From Setomelanomma holmii (taxonomy: Eukaryota > Ascomycota > Dothideomycetes > Pleosporales > Phaeosphaeriaceae): a DNA stretch of 64,000 nt. Below are positions 32,093-42,574 of the stretch, piece by piece. The stretch is taken from positions 1 to 64,000 of the forward strand of contig ML978263.1 in assembly GCA_010015745.1 (NCBI GenBank), given 5' to 3'. A program made the position numbers and the translations under genes. The notes beneath the pieces were generated by a model. That model searched no databases and was not told the DNA's origin. It saw only the letters and a program-made list of their open reading frames with translations. Each line of letters opens with the position of its first letter. Positions within the stretch are counted from its first letter, which is position 1.

Positions 32093-33625
32093 ATGAGCAA
32101 CGCCGACTTCTTGGGTCGGGCCATTGAGCAGGTCAAGAAGGCCATCGAGACGGACACGGCAGGCGATTATGAGAAGGCATATCAGCTGTACTACAGTGCT
32201 CGTGAGTACAGGACTAGGTTCGGACCGAAGCATGCACTGACAATACATAGTTGAGTTGTTCATGCTCGCGCTCAAATGTACGTTCACTTCTCTTAGGCCC
32301 GCCTACATTTCCACTAGAAGAATACACAGGCAACAGACTGACGATGAACAGGGGAAAAGAACCAAAAGTCAAAGGACATGATTCGCGGCAAGGTCGCCGA
32401 GTACATGGAGCGCGCCGAGAAGCTCAAGCAGCATCTAAACCAAAACGATGAATCAAATCGAAAGAAACCCTCAGCCATGGGCGCAAACGGCAAGTCAGCA
32501 GGTGGCAGCGGGAAGGGCTCCAAGTACGTACCAAGTACACTGTAATCGATATCTGGTAGCTGACTTTGTACTCAGGGACGACGAGGACGAAGGCGACGCC
32601 GACTCCAAGAAGCTCCGCGGCGCGCTCGCAGGCGCCATTCTCTCCGAGAAGCCGAATATCCGATGGGAAGACGTCGCAGGTCTAGAGCAAGCAAAGGAGG
32701 CGCTGAAGGAGGCTGTCATATTACCCATCAAATTCCCACACCTCTTCACCGGCAAGCGACAACCGTGGAAGGGAATATTGCTATACGGTCCGCCAGGTAC
32801 TGGTAAGAGTTATCTTGCAAAGGCGGTGGCAACGGAAGCGAACAGCACCTTCTTCAGTGTATCGAGTTCCGACTTGGTCAGCAAATGGATGGGTGAATCA
32901 GAACGGTAAGCATTTCAAGCAATGCATTGCGCGCAAGACTGACAAGGGCCAGTTTGGTAAAGCAACTCTTCGGCATGGCCCGCGAAAACAAGCCCTCTAT
33001 CATCTTCATCGACGAAATCGACGCGCTCTGCGGACCCCGTGGCGAAGGCGAATCAGAAGCATCACGACGCATCAAGACCGAACTGCTCGTACAAATGGAC
33101 GGTGTAGGCAAGGACTCCAAGGGCGTTCTCATCCTCGGCGCAACCAACATCCCCTGGCAACTCGACTCCGCGATCCGCCGCCGTTTCCAACGAAGAGTAC
33201 ACATCAGCTTACCCGACCTCCCCGCGCGCATGAAAATGTTCGAACTCGCCGTTGGCAACACACCCTGCGAGCTTACACAACAAGATTTCCGCACACTCGC
33301 AGACCTCAGCGAAGGCTACTCGGGCTCCGATATTTCTATCGCCGTACAAGACGCACTCATGCAGCCCGTTCGACTCATTCAGACGGCCACACACTACAAG
33401 CCGGTCGAGGTAGACGGTCAAACAAAGTGGACGCCTTGCTCGCCCGGCGACCCACAAGCACAAGAAAAGTCGTGGACAGAGCTGGACGGAGATCAGCTGC
33501 TTGAACCTCCACTACGGGTCAGGGATTTCATCAAGGCGATCAAGGCGTCGAGACCGACGGTTAGTAAAGAGGATCTCACAAAGAGCGCAGACTGGACGAA
33601 GGAGTTTGGAAGTGAAGGAGCGTAG
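32093..33625 (+). CDS. VPS4: AAA ATPase Vps4
   Basis: ATPase that disassembles ESCRT-III at endosomes, the nuclear envelope and membrane-scission sites. Five exons: 32093-32201, 32251-32277, 32352-32523, 32576-32905 and 32953-33625, giving 436 residues, the standard length. An N-terminal MIT domain (residues 1-80, DFLGRAIEQVKKAIETD) is followed by a Gly/Ser linker, Walker A GPPGTGKS, pore-loop KWMGESE, Walker B IIFIDEIDAL, sensor ATNIPW, arginine-finger region RRRFQRRVHI, the beta domain inserted after YKPVEV, and the C-terminal helix. Exon 2 is only 27 bp; the intron after it is 74 bp. All phases agree. Confidence 0.97.
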
Positions 33626-35004
33626 TGTGTATTATCAAGGTGGCGTTGGCGTGGCATAGCTCGTTCCGTGTCCATATTGAGCGGGAGGTTAGGCGTTCGA
33701 GGAAGTGAGAGCTGGTCCATGCCAGTCCAGCTCGCAAATACATATACGAAGCAATTGTATCATTTCGAGTCAACATTGAGGCTACATATGAATGGAGCCT
33801 TCAACGTTTGGAATGGTTGGTTGGGGACTGCAGTCACCTTTCAGATAGCACGGCGGCACATCACGATGAAGGGCACTAGTGATCAAGGATGAATGTATTT
33901 GCATTGGAATGGTGATAGACCTCGAGATGATCTGTGTCGCACTGGACCAACTCGTGACAGAACGAAGCTTGGGGCAACATTCATGAACGCTATCTGTAGC
34001 TTCCAACCAGGCCTTGAGTCTTTTTACTGTTTTATGTTGTCGATTAATGGGGTTTTCTGATTTCTTTCTTCCACTGGATAGATGACTGCCGCTGACGTGA
34101 TTGCGATTGCCAAGCCCCGACATATTGCATGAGTCGTTCGATATCTGCAGCGTTGAGGAGCGAACATGGTTAGAAAGTCGGTCATTCGTCATGTCCAGAC
34201 TGATACTAGTCCTCCAGGCCGAGGTGCCGGATTGAGGATGATCAACATTGAGTTGAGCCGGGTAGTAGCGCTCGAAGAGTGCGATCCTTGAGGGCGGCGA
34301 AGGATCGCAGAAGTCTTTCCAGATAGTGCGTTGGGTTGCGCACTGTCGTAGGGTAGGTTGAGAAGTATGGGTTGTTCCAGTATGAGATGGATGTTCGTCT
34401 GATACCAGAGGAGGAGAGATGAGATGTTCGTGTCGCGAGTGAGTCGTGGAGTCCAGCTCAGGAGTGAGCCAGTCAAGTCCGTGATCATAGAAGAGTGAAC
34501 CTTCGAATAGAAGCTGCTGAACACAATTTCAGCCGGCTTCTATGACGAGAGATCGAACTTTTGTTGGTTCATCAACGTAGATGCGATCCAGCAAAGAAAG
34601 AAGGAAACAATGAAGACGCACGCAGAGTGCACGCCATAAAAAGATGGGCTGCGCCACCGAGAACATATGTCGGCAAGACCAGCCAACCGAAAAGAAAGCA
34701 AAACGCGAGCCCAGTAGACCATGGTATAGTACAATAGAACGGCCCGGGAAATGTTGAGATGCACCGAAAACTCGATCCGTGAACCCCCTAAGAAGTAATA
34801 ATCAGGTATCCCGTATCGAATCGTCGGTAGATATCGCGTCATAGTCATAAAACAAACAACTCCGTTATGTGCATTCGGAAGAGTGAGGACCAAATGCAAA
34901 AGCCCGCTGTCCAAGCAGAAATATTGTGACAGAAAGTTGAGGTAACAACCATCGACGTCAAGCCAATCCCCGCAGACGACCTACTACACACCACCAGGCA
35001 TCCT
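33626..35004. other. Intergenic/3' UTR, 1.4 kb
   Basis: No supported gene. A minus-strand frame at 34540-34914 (124 codons, several hydrophobic stretches) lies downstream of DHH1 and has no recognisable family or splice context; I treat it as 3' UTR of DHH1. Confidence 0.5.
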
Positions 35005-36679
35005 CTATGATGCTTGAGGTGGGCCTGCGGCAGGCCGGGGGTTGCGTCCGGTTTGTGGACCGTTCTGGCGAGGTGGCTGGCCTGGCTGGCCCTGTGAAAG
35101 CCCACGGCGCTGTCCTTGGAATTGGCCTCCACCACCACGACTACCCCGATAGTTGCCTCGAGAGTTATGGCCTGCATTGCGCTGAGCAGATCCGTCCTGA
35201 TCTTGCTGCTGACCTGGCTGACGCTGCGAGCTCGAGATGGGACGGGGAATGTTCTCAGGTGACTCGTATACGTAGAGGTTCTTCTCGATGACCTGGGGAA
35301 TGGGCTGAATCTCAGTACCAAGCTCCTGCTCAATCCGGTACAGGTTGAAGCGATCTTCCCAGTTGATCAGGTTGATCGCCAAACCCAAATGTCCGAAACG
35401 ACCAGAACGACCAATGCGATGCAGATACGTCTCGGCGTTCTTCGGGAAGTCAAAGTTGATGACAACATTGACAGCCTGAATATCTATACCACGGGTTAGG
35501 AGATCCGAGCAGACGAGGTTACGGCAAACACCGTTGCGGAAGTCATGAAAAACGCGATTGCGGTTGTGTTGCAGCATGCGCGCGTGCGAGTAGAAGCAGG
35601 AGTAACCAAGCTCGGTAATCTTCTTCGCAAGAAGTTCAACACGGTTCGTCGAGTTACAGAAGATGATGGACTGGTTGATCTGCAGCTTGTTGAACAGGGT
35701 GTTCAGGCAGTGCACTTTCTGCTTCTCTTCAACAAACGCGTAGTACTGGGTAATACCACGGAGGGTCAGCTCGTCCATCAGATTAATTTCGTAGGGAGAG
35801 TTCATGTGCTTGTCCTGCACGGAGTTAGTGGTGCCTCGATAGCGAAGTACGGGTATCTCACCTTGAAGCTCTTGACCACGATAGGGAAAGTGGCACTAAA
35901 GAGCATGACCTGGCGGTCCTTGGGGTGGAACCCAAGCAGTTGCTCAATGACTGGTGTGAACTCTGGAGACAACAGCTTATCAGCCTCGTCCATGACGAAT
36001 GTCTGGCACGATGCAAGGTCAGCGACTCCTTTTCCTGCCAGATCCAGGATTCTGCCTGGCGTCCCAACAATGATATGAACAGCGTCGCTCAATCGTATAA
36101 TATCGTCCTTCAATCCAGTGCCACCAGTCGACACCATGACATTGATGCCAAGGTGCTTGCCCAGAGTCTTGCAAACTTGCGATGTTTGTAGAGCCAGCTC
36201 TCGGGTTGGGACGAGGATCAAAGCTTGTGTCTTCGGGATCTTGGGATTTACGCGCTCTAGTGTGGGGATTACAAAGGCGGCGGTCTTTCCAGTGCCGTTC
36301 TTTGCTCGCGCAAGGATATCGCGCCCAGTCAGCGCGACTGGGATAGTTTCTTCTTGAATCGGCGATGGCTTCTCAAAGCCAGCCTCGAAGATACCCATCA
36401 TAAGCTCACGTTTGATAAAGAAGTCTTCGAATTCAAGGCCTTTCGTCGCAGTTACATCCTACGTGTGATTAGGTCATTTGCCCTGCGCATTGTCCCGTGG
36501 CAACATACCTCTGTTTGTGGCCGCGCGTCTTTCGCGGGCGCTTTGAGACCATCTTTCCAGTCTGCTCCCATGTTTGGTGGTGCGTCACTGTCGCCTCGTC
36601 AGTACAGGACAATCTATTTCTAGATCGCGACATACCTCAGCTGTGTCGCTGCTAGCTGATTGGTGATTTCTGAAGTCAT
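35005..36679 (-). CDS. DHH1: DEAD-box RNA helicase Dhh1
   Basis: ATP-dependent RNA helicase of P-bodies (Dhh1/DDX6), activating decapping and repressing translation. Four exons on the minus strand: 36679-36636, 36587-36509, 36458-35862 and 35814-35005, 509 residues. Motifs in order: Q-motif with PSPIQEETIP, I AKNGTGKT, Ia PTRELALQ, Ib GTPGRI, DEAD (VMDEADKL), III SATFP, IV IIFCNSTNR, V TRGIDIQ and VI HRIGRSGRFG. The N-terminus has the Dhh1-type GADWKDGLKAP; the C-terminal 90 residues are Gln/Gly/Pro-rich with RGG-like repeats. The last intron (47 bp) separates motif III from the second RecA domain. Confidence 0.97.
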
Positions 36680-37651
36680 TGTGAAGGTCCACCAATGGTG
36701 GAAGGGCTGTCAGGGTTTCAGAGCCTGGTGGTGTGAGTGCTAGCAGTTGGGTTCGGCGATTGCAGCGGGCAAAGCTGCAATTGCGGGGTGTGTGGTAGAC
36801 ACTCGAGCGCGGTGGTAGAGTCGAGTAGTGGGGTTCGACGAGTGAGGGTGAGAGTGCCTATTCACGTGCGGCAGTCTACGCGATCGTTTCTAGCCGGTGG
36901 TTGCTGGCTCGAGGAAGTCGAAATCGTCAAGCAAAAGTGGGCTGTGGTTGTGTTTTGCCTCGGATGTGGGCTGCGTTCGTGACTCGGTGCAGGTTGAGGC
37001 TACACGCAAGAGTGATCAGTGAGGGCTCTGGAAGTTGAGCGTGCGTGTGTGTGTGTGTGCAAGTTGTGCAGGCTGGGCGCGGGCGTGTTTTGTTGTGGGG
37101 ATGGTGCGAGCTTCTTTATGCACAAGAGAACTTGAGGCCGTTGACGACAGGGCAAGGTCCGTGCAGCTCAGCTCATTGGCCACCCGCGTACTGACACCTT
37201 CCATCGTCGCATATCTGGACGGCTACTCATCACTTCTTCATTTGTGCAGTCAGTTAATCGTTGACTTTCTCTTAGTCTCCCTACAGCTTGCTCTTGCGTT
37301 GTGCTTTCGAGATTGTGGACGAAATCAGAGCATCCAGGCTATCCGCCGGTCTCTTTTCCGCATCAGGAAACCTATCAACAGCTAAAGAGCTTCGATCGTA
37401 AGATTGATCATGTTCACATGTGACGAATAGCATTGGTTGCTAACAAGGAACATAGTGTCTTGCAATTGACGTTGCCGTACAGCATTACCTTAGCTTCGAG
37501 TGAAAGTTCGACTCTACTCTGACCTGTCTGGCTTCCACACACTCGTGCCGATTCATTACACAGACCCACTACAGCTGCATAAGTCCCTCTCCGTAGAGCA
37601 GGTTCTACAAGGAGTGGACTTCTCATTTGAATTTCTCGTTCCTCAAAGACC
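36680..37651. other. Divergent region DHH1-rhomboid, 0.97 kb
   Basis: No gene supported. Contains a short GT microsatellite at 37041-37060 and, before the rhomboid start, leader sequence with several open but unrecognisable frames. Confidence 0.5.
37041..37060. repeat. GT microsatellite
   Basis: About nine GT dinucleotides with one GC interruption, in the intergenic region between DHH1 and the rhomboid gene. Confidence 0.8.
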
Positions 37652-38585
37652 ATGTCCTCACTGCTCCGTCTCCTCAGGACCGTGCGACACAATCCCGCAT
37701 CAAGGCAGTCCCGGACTCGTCAACCAGGCAAAATGTCGTCGAATTACTTCTATCCATCGCACTCTCCTATTCCCGGGTCGAATCATCTTGGCTTGACAAG
37801 GTCACGTTTCTACTCCTCGTATGGACGAGGCGATTCCCAGGCCTCAAGAAACTTCGCCGTTCTATACGGACTCATGGGCGTCAACGTTGCTGTATTCGGG
37901 TAAGCTATTCCTCCCCCATCTTCAACCTCTCCAATACCAAATTTACTCGCACCTACAAGAACTCGAACTCTCCTATATATCAGTAAACTACTAATATAGC
38001 TCCAGCTACGCAATGTACACCAAAGCCCAAGCCCAATCCGGCTTTCCAGACCCCTTCTCCAACTTCATGCGCACCATGACCTGCAACCTCACCGACGTGC
38101 TCAAAAACCGCGCCTACCACACCCTCCTAACCTCCACGGTCACACACATCGACCTCTTCCATCTCGGCGCAAACATGCTTACCGCGTACTTCCTCGGCTC
38201 GTTTCTCTGCTACTCTTCCATCATCACGCCCCTGCGCTTCCTCACTATCGCGCTCGGCTCCGGACTCACGGGAAGCGTGGGCTATTTGTATCAGCGCTGG
38301 CTGGTGACGGATCGCGGACGCGTGCTGGATGGGAAGTACGGGTTGGGCTTCTCGGGGGCGCTGATGGGCATCACGAGTGTGGCGGCGTGTTTGGCGCCGC
38401 ATGCTAAAGTGCTGATTTATGGGATTGTACCCGTGCCGCTGTGGGGGTTGGTGCTTGGTTATGGATTTTATGATGGGTATTATGTTAATGATGGTGGGAG
38501 TAGGGTGGGACATGCTGGGCATTTGGGAGGGTTGGCGTTTGGGATTGCGTATTATCTGTTGAGGTTGAAGGGATTGAGGGTTTGA
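37652..38585 (+). CDS. Rhomboid intramembrane serine protease
   Basis: Rhomboid-fold protease, 275 residues. Exon 1 is 37652-37899; exon 2 starts at 38006 (or at 38000, also in frame) and ends at 38585. The catalytic serine motif is GFSGALMG and the catalytic histidine lies in GHAGHLGG; the N-terminal loop motif HIDLFHLGANM (H...N) before the third membrane segment is present. The first 55 residues are Arg/Ser-rich and nearly free of acids, which suggests mitochondrial import, but this is not the long Pcp1/PARL architecture. The intron is 106 bp with an ACTAAT branch site, twice the local norm. The CTCCAG acceptor is preferred because TATAG lies only five bases past the branch site. Confidence 0.9.
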
Positions 38586-38975
38586 GTATGCGATGGGAGG
38601 GCGGCAAGGAGGCAATGACATGAGAAGCCGGGCTGTGTACGATATCATGGTATAGACGGGAGAGTGTAAGAACGGCGAATGGTGTCTTGAGTAAAGCATG
38701 AAAGAAATCTATTAGCAGCTACCATCGTATACGCACCGGTATCCATATCCATCAACGCCAATATGCACCTCATACCCTTCCTGCACAAGCCTTTGCAATC
38801 CTCGTATGAAAGATAAGCTACTACACATCGTGCGCGTGTGCTTATACCAACACTATAGTCCCTGATCCAGACACGTCTCACACGAAGATACCGCGACACC
38901 ATCCTCAATGTTCCACCATCACCGCAACACTTCCTCCACAGGCCTCCTCCTCCCCGTCCATCACCATCAGAACAG
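38586..38975. other. Convergent 3' spacer
   Basis: 390 bp between the 3' ends of the rhomboid gene and the minus-strand nuclear-type gene. No gene seen. Confidence 0.5.
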
Positions 38976-41213
38976 CTAGGACGATCTTGCAGGGCTGTTC
39001 GCCGCCTTCAGATCATTCGGCGTGGCCGACATTCTATCATTAGAGTCTCCCATGGAAACGAAGTCATACAGGGCGAAGTATTTTGGCGAGCCTTTGGGTG
39101 TATACGACTTGTTTAGCGTGCCTTTTGGTGTGTAGGAAGTGGTCAGTTCCGGTTGGGCAACGACCGCTGTAGTCGATGTCTCGTCTTCGGCGACGAAATG
39201 ACCTTGTTTCTTACGGTTGGGTGAGGAGACTCCTGTGTCGTGCGCCGTCGGTTTGGTGTCCTCTTCAGGCTGTGTGTCGGATTCGGAGTCGTCGCGGACA
39301 ATTTCTTCTGATAGTGCGCTCTTACGCGGCGGCTTCCTCGCTTTCTTTGCAGGCGCTTTCGAAGCCGCAGGCGATGGGCTCACATCTTCATTCGGAGCTG
39401 CAGCATCCGAGTCCGAGTTATCGCGAACAAGATCCTCTGACATGATCGTCTTCCTCGGTCTGCCACGCTTCTTTGGTGTCTGTGCTTGGCCCTTTGCTTT
39501 CGCCCTTGCAGCAGCAGCAGCTTTCTTTTTCTTCTTACCTACAGTGAACTCCATATCTTCATCCGACTCCTCCTTTTTCCACGCGCGGCCCTTGCCTTTG
39601 AAGTGCTTGGGGCGGCCAGTATCTCTTTCTGATTCTGGGTCAAGGTCGCCCTGGAGGATAGCAAGCGTATCTTCGTCTAGCTCTCTGAGCTGCTCTTCAC
39701 TAAAGCCTCTGCCATACGATATTGTGGATACCTGTCTACTCTGTGCCGCATGTGGAGAAGTTTGTATGCCTGTATCTTCCTCTGGCACATCAGTCTCGTG
39801 CTCTTCGAATATCTGCGCGTCATAGGAATAAGGTCGCTGTTGCGCTGGTCTGCGCGTGCGAAGTCCACGTCTTGTGGCGGCAGCTGAGTCGCTTGGGTCA
39901 GGTGACGCGGTCGCATCATTCAAGGCGACAGCACTGCTTGCAGCCAGAGGTGTATGGCTCTCTGTGGTGGCTGTAATATTTGGTTCTGTAACTGCGGCGA
40001 TGTTGGATGGAACTGTTCCTGTGGCACCAGTACCGGCATTTGTATCATCGTCGCGGATGATCTCTTCCGACTGCTACACGTCAGGTTGAACGGGAGAGAT
40101 GGTAATGCTACATCTTACCAGGACTTTCTTTCGTGGAGCCTTCCTCGTGCTCAACTTCAATATAGTCTTCTTTGGAGACTCTGAATTTTGTTCTTTTGCA
40201 AGGGACCGTGGAGCTGTCGGAAAGTCAGTGTTCAGCACTTCTGCCAATGCTCTGTTGCTTGTAAATCATAGTCTGTTGCAAAGACGTCGGGGTACTGAGA
40301 TTATTATCTGCGAGGTGTCCGTTGTACATGGACCGAAATGTGGGGCAAGCCGGATCTCGTTGCGAAGACAAAACGTACCAGAACGAACAGGTAGCGGCGA
40401 CGCAATCGCTGGCGTCGCGAAACCATTCAGCGTCGTCATTGGGTCTTCTTCTTCATCTTCTGGCGAGATTATCTCCTCAGACTGATCTCATGCGTGAGCG
40501 AAATGCCATGCAAGCGCAGTGCGGAAAACTTACGATGGGCTTCTTCCTAGGCTTTCGATTTGAGGACTTGCGTCGCCCATTGACAGCACTACCTGATGCT
40601 AAGGGTGTCGTTGTCTCGCTGACAGGCGCAGCAGTGTCATCATGGTCGCTGCCCTCTGATGCCACAATCTCCTCAGACTGATTCTGTTAGCTGCTTACAA
40701 TACAATACTCGCACTGCTGACGTACTAAATATTTCTTCGGCGCCTTGCGCTTCTTCTTTGCTGACGGACTCAACTTCTCTGTTTTGGTGTTCGTTGTCGA
40801 AGTTGCGGATGCTGAGGGGCGTAGTACTCCGTTTCCATTTGTTTTCAGTGACTTCTTCGGCTCGCGCGCCGCTTGACCACGGACAGCATGAGGACGACTT
40901 TCGAGCTTCAGTTCTTCAACCTCGTCGTCCTGTTTAAGTTAGAGTTTTGCGCAAGTCAAATGGATTGCGAATGTTGACTTACGCTGGTAGCAGACTCGTC
41001 CCATATATGTAAAGCAGCGTAGTACAGCAACAGTCCATCAACGTGTTCTGAAGTCTTCCACTGCTCATATTTGAGATCTTGTGTGGGATGGTCTTTTTGC
41101 CAGCGCTTGAACTCTGCGCTGCCATGTCTTTCAAGCCAAACCGACCCCGTGTTTGCTTGAGCTGGCTTTTCCACAGCTGGTGCCGTTGCCCGTGCATGGC
41201 CAAACGGAGCCAT
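38976..41213 (-). CDS. Nuclear-type protein with repeated basic-SEEI-acidic motifs
   Basis: I do not recognise the family. Six exons on the minus strand: 41213-40983, 40929-40726, 40683-40534, 40481-40379, 40213-40119 and 40073-38976, 626 residues. The N-terminal 77 residues form a compact, possibly globular unit (GSVWLERHGSAEFKRW, VDGLLLYYAALHIWDE). The rest is disordered, Lys/Arg and Asp/Glu-rich. Five times a basic run of AT-hook type (APKKYL, KPRKKPI, APRKKVL, GRPRKTIM, PPRKSAL) is followed by SE(E/D)(I/L)(V/I) and an acidic run. A conserved-looking stretch (RRGLRTRRPAQQRPYSYD, FEEHETDVPEED) lies in the last exon, which ends with two SYTPKG copies. The fourth intron is 165 bp and may hide a further exon. 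Probably chromatin-associated; this is inference from composition. Confidence 0.75.
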
Positions 41214-42574
41214 TTGGTTGAGACAATTCCCGTGAGAAGTGACAAACCATCAACATGAGCAGGTATGATAGCGGTCAACAAGTATTGACACGTGATGATG
41301 ATGCTGACCAAAAAGAACGCGATTTAGTAGATTGATTGATGAGACTCTTGATGCGAGGGGTGCGGCGAGTTGCGCACGATATTGTGGTTGGTGTGAGAAG
41401 TGAAGTGCAAGATCGAAGGTCCAAGTCCGTCAGAGATCCACGTCTCGTGTCTCGTGGCACGTTAGCCCGGAATACCGACAACTGCGCCCTCTAAAGAACA
41501 GAGTTGCGCTGCCTTGGGAGCTATCGTGAGCCTGCTAGAACACTTATATTAGTATAGAAGATGTTGGCGCCATTTTGGTTGTGGTTATGGAATGGAGGTT
41601 CGGGATCAGAGGGAAAAGAAGTCGCGCTAGGAACATCCAATTTCAGCTCGGCTAGCCATTGATTTGACGTCTATCATCTCCATTGCAGTTACACATGCGT
41701 TCCAATGGCTTGCTCTAGGGCTAACGAGACGGCATAGCCTTCCTTCAGCCTATCGACTTGGCTAAAGGCGTGTTCGCATTATCAGGTTTTGCACGCTCCG
41801 CGGCGAAGCTTGATATAAGTCGCAGTGCCTATCGACAGCAAAAGGAACGTTGAGCAGAGCGTTCGTTGAGCTAGACTTGTCGTTCTGGCCCGCAGATGGT
41901 ACGCCGCATACACTACGTAATTTCTCGCAAGCGCTTCACTGCGACAGTATCTTGTGCGGCCGGGTCATCTAGTCTGATAAATTGCGCCACCTGACACCGA
42001 TGCAGCTTCTTGTATTCGATGTTTATCACCGCGGTCTAGAGCTAAGCACAGTGGAAGTCGTATTGCACTCATTCCGCAATTTGACTTCATTTGATGATTC
42101 GCATTGAGATACCACGACTACTTCAATGCCGTAATTGTCATCGCGCCCGTCCGTCGATATATACAAAGAAAGCACGAAGCCACTATTGAATCCAGTATCG
42201 CAACATGCGATCGACGCGCGCGTGAGTGTGAGCAAACCTATGCAATGGGTATACAATCATTGAACCCCACCACCCAGACCGATATGAAAAGCACAATTGT
42301 GAGCACCAAACGGTGTCTTGCGATGAGAACGCCTCAACTTCCTGCATGCCTGACTCGGAACCGTGACCTAAACGGGCTCGAGAGCAATCTCTAGGCGGTG
42401 AAAAAGGAAACGATAGATATGTAATTATTAGACAAAGACAATAGGTAAAATGCGATCAGAAGGTCATTCCGCGACCTTACCGTCATAATCGAGTATGAGA
42501 AGAAATGTGTGTCGAAAGCCCAACATAGGCTATGGTAAAGGGTGGGCGAAGTGAAGTTTCATCCAGAGCCTTGC
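41214..42574. other. Intergenic, 1.36 kb
   Basis: No supported gene: open frames on both strands are under 100 codons and lack motifs. I looked for a tRNA near 41930-42000 and found no cloverleaf. Confidence 0.5.

Noticed and set aside
34540..34914. Minus-strand 124-codon frame with hydrophobic stretches downstream of DHH1
   Set aside because: No family resemblance or start context; best explained as DHH1 3' UTR.
41880..42010. Possible tRNA-like stretch upstream of SPT7
   Set aside because: I could not form an acceptor stem together with T and anticodon arms.
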